64,000 nt of DNA from Pseudomonas fluorescens (GCA_902825215.1 LR782234.1:248001-312000); one strand, 5' to 3'. Shown: positions 27,482 to 36,465, counted from the stretch's first letter. The notes: a model not told the origin generated them from the sequence alone. Numbers and translations are program-made.

Positions 27482-29023
27482 ATGACGCAAGCCAATAACG
27501 CCGTGTACACCGATCTGAGTGTTGATGATCTGGTAAAAGAAGCCCTGCAACGCGGTGAGGGCGAGCTTGCCGATACCGGCGCTCTGGTAGTCCGCACCGG
27601 TCATCGCACCGGCCGTTCGCCAGTCGACCGTTTCATCGTTGAAGAGCCTTCCACCCAGGCCGCTATCGCCTGGGGCCCGATCAACCGCAAGTTCCCGGCC
27701 GACAAGTTCGATGCCCTGTGGGCGCGCGTAGAAGCTTTCAACAACGCGCAAGAGCACTTTGTCTCCCACGTACATGTAGGCGCTGCGGAAGATCACTACC
27801 TGGCCGTGAAAATGACCACCCAGACTGCCTGGCAGAATCTGTTCGGTCGTTGCCTGTTCATCAATCCGGCCCAGTACAACCCGGCCGGTCGTGATGAGTG
27901 GCAAGTGCTCAACGTGGCCAACTTCGAGTGCGTGCCTGAGCGTGACGGCACCAACTCCGACGGTTGCGTGATCATCAACTTCGCGCAGAAAAAAGTCCTG
28001 ATCGCTGGCATGCGTTACGCCGGTGAAATGAAGAAAGCCATGTTCTCCGTGCAGAACTTCCTGCTGCCGGCCGCTGACGTGCTGCCGATGCACTGCGCTG
28101 CCAACATCGGCGAAGAAGGCGACGTGACCCTGTTCTTCGGTCTGTCGGGCACCGGTAAAACCACCCTCTCGGCCGATGAAAGCCGTTACCTGATCGGTGA
28201 CGACGAACACGGCTGGGGCGAAGGCGTGGTGTTCAACATCGAAGGCGGTTGCTATGCCAAGTGCATCGACCTCTCCGAGAAGAACGAGCCGGTCATCTGG
28301 AAAGCCATCAAGCACGGCGCGGTGCTGGAAAACGTCGTCATTGACGACGCCAAGCACGCCGACTACGCCGATGTCAGCCTGACCCAGAACAGCCGTGCTG
28401 CTTACCCGCTGGAACACGTGGCCAAGCGTTCCGAGAAGAACCTCGGCGGCGAGCCGAACGCGGTGATCTTCCTGACCTGCGACCTGACCGGCGTGCTGCC
28501 GCCAGTGTCGATCCTCAACGAAGAACAAGCGGCGTACCACTTCCTGTCCGGCTACACCGCACTGGTGGGCTCGACTGAAATGGGTTCGGGCAGCGGCATC
28601 AAGTCGACTTTCTCCACCTGCTTCGGCGCACCGTTCTTCCCGCGCCCGGCCGGCGAATACGCAGAGCTGCTGATCAAGCGCATCCGCGGCTTCGGTTCCA
28701 AGGTCTACCTGGTCAATACCGGCTGGACCGGCGGCGGCTACGGCGTCGGCAAACGCTTCAACATCCCGACCACCCGCGCGGTGATCGCAGCGATCCAGAG
28801 CGGCGCACTGATCGGTGCCGCCACCGAACATCTCGACACCATCAACCTCGACGTGCCGCTGGCCGTCCCGGGCGTCGACACCGTTCTGCTCAACCCACGC
28901 AACACCTGGGCTGACAAGGCCGCATACGACGAAGCCGCGAAAGCACTGGCCGGTCTGTTCATCGAGAACTTCAAGAAGTTCGAAGTGAGCGACGCGATCA
29001 AGGCTGCGGGGCCGAAGTTGTAA
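27482..29023 (+). CDS. pckA: Phosphoenolpyruvate carboxykinase (ATP)
   Basis: Gluconeogenic enzyme of 513 residues converting oxaloacetate to phosphoenolpyruvate. The start [22 protein letters not shown] follows an upstream GGGGAAC. The kinase-1a motif [15 protein letters not shown] (near residue 220), [10 protein letters not shown] substrate loop and [14 protein letters not shown] adenine region are intact. It is monocistronic and ends in a strong terminator. Its activity fits growth on organic acids, in line with dctBD in the same window. Confidence 0.96.
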   Translation: MTQANNAVYTDLSVDDLVKEALQRGEGELADTGALVVRTGHRTGRSPVDRFIVEEPSTQAAIAWGPINRKFPADKFDALWARVEAFNNAQEHFVSHVHVGAAEDHYLAVKMTTQTAWQNLFGRCLFINPAQYNPAGRDEWQVLNVANFECVPERDGTNSDGCVIINFAQKKVLIAGMRYAGEMKKAMFSVQNFLLPAADVLPMHCAANIGEEGDVTLFFGLSGTGKTTLSADESRYLIGDDEHGWGEGVVFNIEGGCYAKCIDLSEKNEPVIWKAIKHGAVLENVVIDDAKHADYADVSLTQNSRAAYPLEHVAKRSEKNLGGEPNAVIFLTCDLTGVLPPVSILNEEQAAYHFLSGYTALVGSTEMGSGSGIKSTFSTCFGAPFFPRPAGEYAELLIKRIRGFGSKVYLVNTGWTGGGYGVGKRFNIPTTRAVIAAIQSGALIGAATEHLDTINLDVPLAVPGVDTVLLNPRNTWADKAAYDEAAKALAGLFIENFKKFEVSDAIKAAGPKL

Positions 29024-29042
29024 GCATCGGTTGTAGATAATG

Positions 29043-29071
29043 AAAAAGCCGCCCTTTGGGGCGGCTTTTTT
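29043..29071 (+). terminator. Rho-independent terminator of pckA
   Basis: GCCGCCC-TTTG-GGGCGGC stem with A-run before and T6 after, 20 bases past the pckA stop. The flanking A-run lets it also serve the opposing small gene. Confidence 0.9.
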
Positions 29072-29146
29072 GTGGGTGGCATTATTCCAATTGTATTTAC
29101 GCAATACAGCCAGAATACTGCCACTTATACCGGGTGTGATTTCCAA

Positions 29147-29401
29147 TCAGTCTTTGTTTTTACGATGCTTTTCGAGGGCTGACTCACGCGAAGGAAGCGG
29201 CTTGTCGGCATCGGTGCGGTGGGTGTCACAGCCCTCGATATGAAGGCTGGCCAGGTAATTCGAGCGGCGTACCTTGTCGTAGCAGGCTTGTTTTTGCTCA
29301 AACGACAACGCGGTTTTGTCGTCTGTCTTCGGTGAAAAGGGTGGACTGAGAGTGAAAGGTTCACTGCGTAAGATCTCGTCCATTTCCCGCACGCTTTCCA
29401 T
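29147..29401 (-). CDS. yhfG: YhfG-like protein (Fic antitoxin family), no fic partner
   Basis: Small protein of 84 residues. The core KQACYDKVRRSNYLASLHIEG (residues about 37-57) matches the YhfG pattern of E. coli, where the corresponding segment ends SRRLEG. It contains the inhibitory-helix motif SxxxEG (here SLHIEG) typical of antitoxins that block the ATP site of Fic AMP-transferases. Fic normally follows on the same strand, but here pckA's terminator follows, so the antitoxin is an orphan. The start is uncertain: MDEILRSEPF six codons later is equally possible. The C terminus is basic and rich in Lys. Confidence 0.65.
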   Translation of the reverse strand: MESVREMDEILRSEPFTLSPPFSPKTDDKTALSFEQKQACYDKVRRSNYLASLHIEGCDTHRTDADKPLPSRESALEKHRKNKD

Positions 29402-29793
29402 CAGCTCGTCAAAGAATTTGCTTATGATTACTCCGATGGTTGATTGCCCTGGTTACCGCTCTCGAGGAATAGTGAGAGCGGTTTAATCACTCAAGCTCCG
29501 GTCGGTGCTTTCCAGTTAAGCATCCGCTGCTGCGCGACCTGCAGCAGGTCACAGCCGTCCTGCGTCAACAGATAAAGCGCGTGGGTGATGTGGGGGATGT
29601 CTTCGACGTCGGCTTGTTTGAAGTTGAGGCAGTATCTCTGTTTTCAGGTGACCAAACCTGAGCCGCTAAGTGAACAGCGACAGCCACGACTATAAGTTCG
29701 CATCCCCCAACCCCGATAGAAGACAAAGAGTCTGCCTGCGTAGGACCGGTATGAAGATCTCATCGGACGTTGCTATCAACGGATCTTCACTTT
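29402..29793. other. Gap holding a broken gene copy and a hairpin
   Basis: About 390 bases between the YhfG-like gene and the hydrolase. It contains a CCGCTCTC/GAGAGCGG hairpin at about 29453-29482 and the 3' remnant of a paralogue of the 91-residue gene (listed). The remaining 150 bases next to the hydrolase hold nothing I recognise. Confidence 0.6.
29491..29640 (-). pseudogene. 3' fragment of a second copy of the 91-residue protein gene
   Basis: Reading leftward, the frame YCLNFKQADVEDIP followed by HALYLLTQDGCDLLQVA aligns almost residue for residue with YCLCFKQADVKDIP and NALYLLVQDGCDLLEVA of the intact gene at 31031-31306. It then ends with a different tail (QQRMLNWKAPTGA, stop TGA). 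No start or N-terminal half can be found: homology stops abruptly near 29640. The junction implies a deletion or recombination that removed the 5' half and whatever lay before it. Confidence 0.85.
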
Positions 29794-30936
29794 TCAACGC
29801 AGATGTTTATACGCCGCCAACTCCAGCACGCTGGTCGTCAATCCCGTTGCCGGCGCGTAGATCGAACCCTTCACCGCCGAGAACGGCACGCCTTTGCTGC
29901 CCAGCGACACATAACGTTCGCCTTGATCGAGTTCGGTGAAGTAGGTGTAGGAAACCTTGTGCATCAGTTTGTAGCGCGCTTCGTCGCTGGCGATGGCGCC
30001 GGTGAGGTGCAGCAGGTCGGCTTCGCTGAGGTTCAGGGTTTTGTTCAGTTGCACGCCCCAGCGTTTGAGGCAGGTTTCGGCGAAGTGGCGGACGACGCGG
30101 CCCGGTTCGATGAAAGTTTTCAGATCGCTGCTGCTGGTCGGTACGCCGCCGGCGGCGGTGGCGTTGCCGGCCATGGTCGCGTGGCGGCCGGCCATGGGGT
30201 AGATGCAGGTTTTGGTGCCGACCGCGGTATGTGGAATGACGCAACTGAAGCCTTTGGAGCGCTCATCGCGGGCATAGAACGCAATGTACTCTTTGACGTT
30301 GGCACCGAGCTTGACGCGCTGGTCCTGGAAGTTGCCAATGCCCGGCACCGGATCAAGAGCGAAGATATTCACCGGAATATGGTTGAGCTGTGGATCATTC
30401 AACATTGCGTTGGCCAACATATGGCAGCTGATTCCGCCGCGACTCCAGCCCACCAGGTTGACTTGGGTGGGGATTACACCGTCCTTGCGGAACGTCTTGA
30501 TAATTTGCTCTTGTAATGTTTGCTGGGTCACGCTGCGATCGCCGTAGTTATATTTACGCCAGAACCATGAACCTTCAATTTTTACATCTTCGATAGGAAT
30601 GCCGGCGGCTTTCAGACGGTTGTATCCTTCTTCTGTAAGTTGTTCGCGCTGCCAGTTGCATTTGCCCTTGATGATATTCACTGCGTGCTGCACGTTCTCT
30701 TCCCAGCCTTTGCCAAACAGCGTACCGGTGAGCCCGTATTCCTTGGTTTTGGTAAACAGGTCGTCGGCTTGCAGGTTGCCACTGCCGGGTCCGTCAACGA
30801 TTATCCAGTCGGCGAACTCGCGGCCCTCATGGTTGCCAGCCAGTGTCGAAACCAGTTCGCCGTCCCAGAAATTTTCATGGGTGACATCAAACTTGTTGGA
30901 GCCGGTACCGCAAAAGAAAATTGTTAAAATAGTCAT
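29794..30936 (-). CDS. Alpha/beta-hydrolase-like protein of unknown role (GxSxG, DUF2235/DUF5621-like)
   Basis: Protein of 380 residues. It opens with MTILTIFFCGTGSNKFD, close to the xFFDGTGN opening of DUF2235 lipase-like proteins. A nucleophile elbow NLVGWSRGGISCHML lies near residue 165-180 (GWSRG = GxSxG), then NIFALDPVPGIGNF offers the acidic residue and PMAGRHATMAGN a candidate His. This triad layout recalls type VI secretion phospholipases of the Tle groups, but there is no signal peptide, membrane span or secretion marker here. It follows a 91-residue gene on the same strand by about 95 bases. The start was placed at MTILTIF because the upstream frame is low-complexity. Secreted effector, defence hydrolase or housekeeping esterase are all open. 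Confidence 0.65.
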   Translation of the reverse strand: MTILTIFFCGTGSNKFDVTHENFWDGELVSTLAGNHEGREFADWIIVDGPGSGNLQADDLFTKTKEYGLTGTLFGKGWEENVQHAVNIIKGKCNWQREQLTEEGYNRLKAAGIPIEDVKIEGSWFWRKYNYGDRSVTQQTLQEQIIKTFRKDGVIPTQVNLVGWSRGGISCHMLANAMLNDPQLNHIPVNIFALDPVPGIGNFQDQRVKLGANVKEYIAFYARDERSKGFSCVIPHTAVGTKTCIYPMAGRHATMAGNATAAGGVPTSSSDLKTFIEPGRVVRHFAETCLKRWGVQLNKTLNLSEADLLHLTGAIASDEARYKLMHKVSYTYFTELDQGERYVSLGSKGVPFSAVKGSIYAPATGLTTSVLELAAYKHLR

Positions 30937-31030
30937 TGTGTTGCCCTTGGTTAGTTGTAAGGGCAAACAAGTTAGTTCTTGTTGTGTGGATAAATAAAGC
31001 GTTCTGTTGTTTCTGCGTTTGTAGTGTTGG

Positions 31031-31306
31031 TTAGTTGTAAGTTGCTTGTGGTGAGTTGTGTTTGGCGACTTCCAGCAAGTCGCAGCCATCCTGTACCAGC
31101 AAATAAAGCGCGTTGACGATGTTGGGAATGTCTTTCACGTCTGCCTGTTTAAAACATAGGCAATAGAGTGTTTCCAGCAAGTCTCCGGCGGCGCGCAAGC
31201 GCTGATCGGCGGCGTCGATAAGGTCGCGCGGGCTGGCATGGCTGTCGATAAGCAGGACGGGGTTTTCGCTGTAGCGGGTCTTGAGCGGGCGGTAGCGGTT
31301 GATCAT
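31031..31306 (-). CDS. Small helical protein upstream of the hydrolase
   Basis: Protein of 91 residues, predicted mostly alpha-helical, beginning MINRYRPLKTRYSENPVLLID. The central LIDAADQRLRAAGDLLETLYCLCF and PNIVNALYLLVQDGCDLLEVA are amphipathic. No signal peptide or DNA-binding motif is seen. It is cotranscribed with the hydrolase in the order small gene, hydrolase. A truncated paralogue on the far side of the hydrolase shows that the family duplicates. A partner, chaperone or immunity role is possible but unproven. Confidence 0.6.
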   Translation of the reverse strand: MINRYRPLKTRYSENPVLLIDSHASPRDLIDAADQRLRAAGDLLETLYCLCFKQADVKDIPNIVNALYLLVQDGCDLLEVAKHNSPQATYN

Positions 31307-31754
31307 GGTCAGGCGTGTCCTGTGCTGAGGCGTTCGGGCGGGCTGGCGGTGTGTTCAGGCAGCGCCGGTCACTATAGAAGGGCGTTTTGCGGTGAGACAA
31401 GACAGCCGCTATGGACAGTATTCGTAGGGACTTTTTCGTCAATTGAGCGATCTTTCCTACGCGTTTTCGCGGTTTGTTTTGGCCAAGAATCGACCGGTGA
31501 ATATTCCTACTTGTGGGGCAGACGATTCGTGGTCGACCTTCACAGCGTGTGCCTCGGAGTCGGTAGGAAGTTTCCAGGCGTCCGACACTCGCTTGAACGG
31601 AATTGGCTCTTTTTCACTGTGTTCCGCATGCCTTTGCGTTGAGCATTTCCCGACGCGGTATCATTCCGAATCGATTTGCCCCCGACCTTTTCTCGACTCG
31701 CTGCGATCGCCCGCTAGGCTGTTGGCATGGCAGCAGTCAACGGAGTGACAGCGA
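31307..31754. other. Intergenic region upstream of the RecQ-family gene
   Basis: About 450 bases with no credible gene. An imperfect inverted repeat CGTAGGGA / TTCCTACG flanks about 23 bases near 31419-31459. The region separates the divergent small gene and helicase and must contain both promoters. Confidence 0.45.
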
Positions 31755-33689
31755 ATGCACAACACCCTGGAACAGGTTTTTGGTTTCTCACAGTTTCGAC
31801 CCGGGCAAGAAGCCGCGATCAGTGCGGTGCTGGCCGGGCGCTCGGCGGCGGCCATTTTCCCCACCGGTTCCGGCAAGTCGATTTGTTATCAACTGCCGGC
31901 CCTGTTGTTGCCGCATCTGACGCTGGTAGTGTCGCCGCTGCTGGCGCTCATGCAGGATCAACTGGCCTTTCTGCATCGCCATGGCATCTCGGCCGGCAGC
32001 ATCGATTCGGCGCAGAACCGTGATGACGCCAGTGCGGTGATGGCCCGCGCCCGTTCGGGTGAATTGAAGATCCTGATGGTCTCGGTGGAACGCTTGAAGA
32101 ACGAGCGCTTTCGCAACTTTCTGCAGCAGGTGCCCATCTCGTTATTGGTCGTGGACGAAGCGCACTGTATTTCCGAGTGGGGGCACAATTTCCGGCCCGA
32201 CTATCTGAAGCTGCCGGACTACCAACGCCAGTTCAACATCCCGCAGGCCCTGCTGCTGACCGCTACGGCAACGCCGAATGTCATTGCCGATATGCAGGCC
32301 AAATTCAATATCGCCGCCGAGGACGTGGTGACCACCGGCTTCTACCGACCCAATCTCAATCTACTGGTGGAACCGGTGCGCGGTGAAGACAAGCGCCGGC
32401 GTCTGGTGGAGTGGATGAACGCGCGAGCGGGGCAGCCAAGCATCGTCTACGTGACCTTGCAGAAAACCGCCGCAGACATCGCCGAGCACCTTGAACGCAA
32501 TGGCATTCAGGCCGAGGCGTATCACGCCGGTCTGCCTCATGACAAACGCGAAGCGATCCAGAAACGCTTCATGGCCGGGCAGTCCAATTGCATCGTGGCA
32601 ACCATCGCGTTCGGCATGGGCATCGACAAGAGCGACATTCGCAACGTGGTGCATTTCGACCTGCCCAAGTCCATCGAAAACTACAGTCAGGAAATCGGCC
32701 GCGCCGGTCGCGACGGGCAACCGTCCGATTGCCTGGTATTGGCCAATCGCGACAGCCTCAACGTGCTGGAAAACTTCGTCTACGGTGACACCCCGGAGCG
32801 TGAAGGCATTCGTTACGTGCTGGATGAAATCAAGGCCTCGGCAGTGCAGGGGCAGTGGGAGTTCATGCTCGGACCGCTGGCGGACCAGAGCAACATTCGC
32901 TCGTTGCCGCTGAAAACTTTGCTGGTTCAGCTGGAACTGCGCGGTTTGATCGCGCCGCGCTACGCCTATTACGCCGACTACCGCTTCAAATACCTGCTGG
33001 AGCCGGAGGTACTGCTTGAGCGTTTCGACGGCGAACGCCGGGACTTCGTTGCCGCGCTGATCCAGACCTCAACCCGTGCACGTTCGTGGGCCACGGTGAA
33101 TTTCGACGCGATGTACGCGCAGTATTCCGCCGAGCGCAGTCGGGTGGTCAAGGCGCTGGATTATTTTCAGGAAAAAGGCTGGATCGAGCTGGAAAGCAAG
33201 CAGATGACCGAGGTCTACAGCCTGCTGCGCAGTGATTTCGATAGTGAACACTTGAGCACCGAGCTACACGACTATTTCACCCGCCATGAGCAGGCTGAAA
33301 TCACGCGTATTCACACCATGCTTGCGATGTTCGCCAGCGAACGCTGCCTGGGTTATCGCCTGGCCGAATACTTCGGCGACCACAATGCTCCGCAACAGTG
33401 TGGCCATTGTTCGGTGTGTCACGGCCACGTTGCACGACTGCCACCAGCGCCGGAGCTGCCAGCGCTTGTGGATGAAAATTTTGCGCAGGTATGCGGTGAG
33501 TTTATCCACAAGCACGAGCAGCACACCGGAGCGATGCCATCGGCCGAGCGGCTGACGCGGTTCTTGTGCGGGATCAGCGTGCCGCTGTTCACCAAACTCA
33601 AGGCGCGGACGATTTCCGGATTCGCGGCGCTGGAGGAGTATCCCTTCGCTGAAGTGCGCAGTTGGGCTGATGACAATCTGACTGCGTGA
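31755..33689 (+). CDS. RecQ-family ATP-dependent DNA helicase
   Basis: Helicase of 644 residues. Motifs: FRPGQEAAISAVL (motif 0), IFPTGSGKSICYQLPAL (Walker A), VVDEAHCISEWGHNFRPDY (DEAH box and RecQ aromatic loop), LTATATP (III), IVATIAFGMGIDKSDIRNVVH (V) and YSQEIGRAGRDGQPSDC (VI). A zinc-type cluster CGHCSVCHGH occurs near residue 555. The C-terminal region (AERLTRFLCGISVPLFTKLK) is a helical module and does not look like a standard HRDC domain. This is a RecQ paralogue, not certainly the housekeeping RecQ. It unwinds 3'-tailed DNA in repair or recombination. Confidence 0.88.
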   Translation: MHNTLEQVFGFSQFRPGQEAAISAVLAGRSAAAIFPTGSGKSICYQLPALLLPHLTLVVSPLLALMQDQLAFLHRHGISAGSIDSAQNRDDASAVMARARSGELKILMVSVERLKNERFRNFLQQVPISLLVVDEAHCISEWGHNFRPDYLKLPDYQRQFNIPQALLLTATATPNVIADMQAKFNIAAEDVVTTGFYRPNLNLLVEPVRGEDKRRRLVEWMNARAGQPSIVYVTLQKTAADIAEHLERNGIQAEAYHAGLPHDKREAIQKRFMAGQSNCIVATIAFGMGIDKSDIRNVVHFDLPKSIENYSQEIGRAGRDGQPSDCLVLANRDSLNVLENFVYGDTPEREGIRYVLDEIKASAVQGQWEFMLGPLADQSNIRSLPLKTLLVQLELRGLIAPRYAYYADYRFKYLLEPEVLLERFDGERRDFVAALIQTSTRARSWATVNFDAMYAQYSAERSRVVKALDYFQEKGWIELESKQMTEVYSLLRSDFDSEHLSTELHDYFTRHEQAEITRIHTMLAMFASERCLGYRLAEYFGDHNAPQQCGHCSVCHGHVARLPPAPELPALVDENFAQVCGEFIHKHEQHTGAMPSAERLTRFLCGISVPLFTKLKARTISGFAALEEYPFAEVRSWADDNLTA

Positions 33690-33698
33690 CAGGGACGT

Positions 33699-33714
33699 TG
33701 TGGGAGCGAGCCTG
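33699..33714. repeat. Truncated REP-like unit
   Basis: GTGGGAGCGAGCCTGT is the first two thirds of the usual palindrome; the second arm has been replaced by unrelated sequence (ATCCATCCGC). Confidence 0.6.
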
Positions 33715-33816
33715 TATCCATCCGCTGAATACCAACCATCACAGTAATAAACTTCAAAAACCGTGATTGGCTGACTATGGTGATTCCAGTCTTTGGATCG
33801 CCAACAAGAGAACAAC

Positions 33817-35043
33817 ATGAGCCAGACATCCTTCGATATTCAGCAAGCTGCGGTGATCGGTGCGGGCACCATGGGCCGTGGCATTGTCATGTGCCTGGCC
33901 AATGCCGGCGTCGCGGTGCAATGGGTGGACAACAACCCACAGATGCTCGAACAGGCGCTTGCCGCTGTCGCCGAAACCTACGCGCACAATGTGCGTCAGG
34001 GACGGATCGATCAGGCCGAGGCTGACGCGCGCATCGCCCGTGTCAGCGCCGCCGCCGACTATGCGGCGATTCGCAATGTCGATCTGGTGATCGAAGCGGT
34101 GTACGAAAATCTTGAACTCAAGCAAAAGATCTTTCGCGAGCTGGATGGCCTGCTCAAGCCCGAAGCGCTGCTCGCCAGCAACACGTCGGCGCTGGATATC
34201 GATGCGATTGCTGCGGCTACGCGCCGTCCGGAGCAAGTGCTGGGCCTGCATTTCTTCAGCCCGGCGCACATCATGAAACTGCTGGAGATCGTCCGCGGTG
34301 CGCAGACCGCGCCGGCGGCGCTGCAGGCTGCTCTCGCGCTGGGCAAGCGCATGGGCAAGGTCAGTGTGGTATCGGGCAATTGCCATGGCTTCATTGGCAA
34401 TCGCATGTTGCATCCGTACGTGCTGGAAGCGCGCAAGATACTGCTCGAAGGTGCCTACCCGCATCAGGTTGATGCAGCGCTGCAGGGTTTCGGATTCGCC
34501 ATGGGGCCTTTCCGCATGTACGACGTGGTCGGCATCGATCTGGAATGGCGTGCCCGCGAACTGGCGGGCAAGGGTCAGGATGCGCCAGAAGTGCAGGTCG
34601 ATAACCGTCTGTGCGAGCTGGGCCGCTTCGGGCAGAAATCCGGCAACGGTTATTACCATTACGAACCCGGCAGCCGACAGGCTGAGCATGACCCCGAAGT
34701 CGACGCACTGGTGTTGCAGGTCAGCGAAGGGTTGGGTTTCCAGCGCCGGGAGATCGCTGCCGAGGAAATCCTTGAGCGCTGTCTGCTGGCGCTGGTCAAC
34801 GAGGGCGCGAAGATTCTCCAGGAAGGCATTGCCGAGTCAGCCCATGACATTGATCTGGTGTACCTGAACGGCTACGGCTTCCCGGTCGACAAGGGCGGGC
34901 CGATGGCCTGGGCGGATCAGCAAGGGCTGGCGGATATTCATCAACGTCTGCTGGCGCTGGAGACGCGCCAGGGTGATCAGTGGAAACCGGCGCGGTTGAT
35001 TGGCGAATTGGCTGCGCAGGGGAAGGGGTTTGCTGATCACTGA
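33817..35043 (+). CDS. 3-hydroxyacyl-CoA dehydrogenase
   Basis: NAD-dependent dehydrogenase of 408 residues with a Rossmann domain (AAVIGAGTMGRGIVMCLANAG, near residue 12), the HxFxP active-site segment GLHFFSPAHIMKLLEI with catalytic His near 146, and two C-terminal dehydrogenase domains (CHGFIGNRMLHPYVLEA and LLALVNEGAKILQEGIAE). It lacks an enoyl-CoA hydratase domain, so it is a stand-alone enzyme. The second C-terminal copy resembles that of FadB-type proteins. Its substrate chain length cannot be read. It is followed by a hot-dog thioesterase, hinting at an acyl-CoA pathway. Confidence 0.88.
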   Translation: MSQTSFDIQQAAVIGAGTMGRGIVMCLANAGVAVQWVDNNPQMLEQALAAVAETYAHNVRQGRIDQAEADARIARVSAAADYAAIRNVDLVIEAVYENLELKQKIFRELDGLLKPEALLASNTSALDIDAIAAATRRPEQVLGLHFFSPAHIMKLLEIVRGAQTAPAALQAALALGKRMGKVSVVSGNCHGFIGNRMLHPYVLEARKILLEGAYPHQVDAALQGFGFAMGPFRMYDVVGIDLEWRARELAGKGQDAPEVQVDNRLCELGRFGQKSGNGYYHYEPGSRQAEHDPEVDALVLQVSEGLGFQRREIAAEEILERCLLALVNEGAKILQEGIAESAHDIDLVYLNGYGFPVDKGGPMAWADQQGLADIHQRLLALETRQGDQWKPARLIGELAAQGKGFADH

Positions 35044-35064
35044 AATATTGCGGCTCTGCTGACC

Positions 35065-35131
35065 TCTTCGCGAGCAGGCTCGCTCCCACCTTGGATCGTG
35101 GATTCCTGTGGGAGCGAGCCTGCTCGCGAAG
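35065..35131. repeat. REP-like doublet
   Basis: Two inverted copies of the CTTCGCGAGCAGGCTCGC palindrome separated by about 18 bases, between the dehydrogenase and thioesterase genes. Confidence 0.8.
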
Positions 35132-35187
35132 GGCGCGCCACGGTTTTAAATCAGACTCGCCAAAACACTTTCAGGAATCGAGGATCA

Positions 35188-35619
35188 ATGTCCAACCCGA
35201 CCCCCCAACGCACCGACTACCCACACTTCCAGCCCATCACCACGCGCTGGCACGACAACGACGCCTATGGTCACGTCAATAACGTCACCTATTACAGCTT
35301 CTTCGACACCGCCGTGAACACGTATCTGATTCAGGTCGGCGGGCTGGATATTCATGACGGCGAAGTAGTCGGTTTTGTCGTCAGCTCAGCGTGCGATTAT
35401 TTTGCGTCGATCGCGTTTCCGGATCTGATCGAAATCGGCTTGCGCGTGGGCAAGCTGGGCAACAGTTCGGTGCAATACGAACTGGCCGTGTTCAAGGTCG
35501 GCGAGGCAGAGGCCTGCGCGGCCGGGCGCTTTGTTCATGTCTTCGTGGATCGTGCGAGCAATCAGCCGGTGCCGATTCCGCCCGGGCTGCGCGCAGCGCT
35601 GGAGCGTTTGGCCGTCTGA
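35188..35619 (+). CDS. 4HBT-type acyl-CoA thioesterase
   Basis: Hot-dog protein of 143 residues. The motif [25 protein letters not shown] (split around residues 20-44) has the catalytic Asp ([10 protein letters not shown]) of the 4-hydroxybenzoyl-CoA thioesterase family. The start [15 protein letters not shown] follows GAGGA. It may act on the products of the adjacent dehydrogenase. Substrate unknown. Confidence 0.88.
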   Translation: MSNPTPQRTDYPHFQPITTRWHDNDAYGHVNNVTYYSFFDTAVNTYLIQVGGLDIHDGEVVGFVVSSACDYFASIAFPDLIEIGLRVGKLGNSSVQYELAVFKVGEAEACAAGRFVHVFVDRASNQPVPIPPGLRAALERLAV

Positions 35620-35631
35620 AACAGGCAAAAA

Positions 35632-35660
35632 AAATCGCAGCCCTCGGGCTGCGATTTTTG
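35632..35660. terminator. Bidirectional terminator
   Basis: AAATCGCAGCCC-TC-GGGCTGCGATTTTT stem between the convergent thioesterase and glycine-zipper genes, with A- and T-runs on both sides. Confidence 0.88.
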
Positions 35661-35673
35661 TTCAAGCCTCGCC

Positions 35674-36156
35674 TTAACGGTGGCGATAGTGCTTGTGATG
35701 CTTGCGATGGCCGTAAGCGTGGCCACGGCCTGGATGACCACGATCGCGGTAGTAACGACGATCATCGTAGCGGCGATCGGAGTGACGATCGTCGTCGTCA
35801 TCGCGGCCCATGTAGTTACCCAGCGCGCCACCTGCACCGCCACCTGCCGCGGAGCCGATCAGGCTACCGGTAGTGCCGCCCAGACTGCGACCTACGACGT
35901 TACCGCCTGCTGCGCCCAGCGCACCGCCAATGGCAGCTTCGCCACGGCTATGGCGGTCTGCGCCGACCGCGCTACCACCCGCGCCGCCCAGGGCTGCGCC
36001 GATGGTGGAACCTGTATTGCCGCCTAGAGATTGACCGACGACCGAGCCAAGAACCCCGCCCAATGCGCCGCCCACACCTGCTTCGGTGGTGCCGCCGGCA
36101 GAAGCGAAGCCACTGACCAGGCCAAGGGACAACAAGAGAATCGAGGAGAACTTCAT
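35674..36156 (-). CDS. Glycine-zipper envelope protein
   Basis: Exported protein of 160 residues. A signal peptide (MKFSSILLLSLGLVSGFASAG) precedes about 90 residues of glycine-zipper repeats such as GGALGGVLGSVVGQSLGG and GGTTGSLIGSAAGGGAGGALG, which form paired membrane helices. The C terminus is a charged Asp-Arg-His-Tyr tail (DDDDDRHSDRRYDD, then HRKHHKHYRHR). No lipobox Cys is present. Such proteins sit in or near the outer membrane; the function is unknown, and the His-rich tail could bind metal. Confidence 0.8.
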   Translation of the reverse strand: MKFSSILLLSLGLVSGFASAGGTTEAGVGGALGGVLGSVVGQSLGGNTGSTIGAALGGAGGSAVGADRHSRGEAAIGGALGAAGGNVVGRSLGGTTGSLIGSAAGGGAGGALGNYMGRDDDDDRHSDRRYDDRRYYRDRGHPGRGHAYGHRKHHKHYRHR

Positions 36157-36318
36157 AGAGGATGAGCCTCAAAGGGATGACGGCGCCGATCCTGAGGCTC
36201 TGCAATGGGCGTGACAATCAAAATCCGACGAATAACACGACTTGTATACAATAATGCAAGTTACTGTTTTTTCACCGGAACTTAACCGATTTTCGCCGGT
36301 CTTTAGCTACTTCGGACA

Positions 36319-36348
36319 GGCCGTTTTTATGCAAAAACGGCCTTTTTT
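36319..36348 (+). terminator. Strong intrinsic terminator without an upstream gene
   Basis: GGCCGTTTTT-ATGC-AAAAACGGCC followed by TTTTTT. It is on the plus strand, but the nearest left-hand gene runs leftward, so it does not end any annotated coding transcript. Confidence 0.85.
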
Positions 36349-36402
36349 GTGGGCGATTGAAAAGTGTCCGGCACGGTTGGCAAGTTGGCAGTTCCATCGC
36401 TT

Positions 36403-36465
36403 TGGCGAGCAGGCTCGCTCTCACAGTAGATGCATTGCAATTGTGGGAGCGAGCCTGCTCGCGCA
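36403..36465. repeat. REP-like doublet
   Basis: Two inverted copies around a 17-base spacer, just beyond the end of the molybdoenzyme gene. Confidence 0.75.

Noticed and set aside
31031..31306. 91-residue gene considered as DUF6124 or another named Pseudomonas family
   Set aside because: The residues I remember for that family do not match; left as unknown.
31443..31748. 101-codon plus-strand frame upstream of the RecQ-family gene
   Set aside because: No ribosome site, no domain and biased composition rich in Ser, Cys and Arg; treated as non-coding promoter region.
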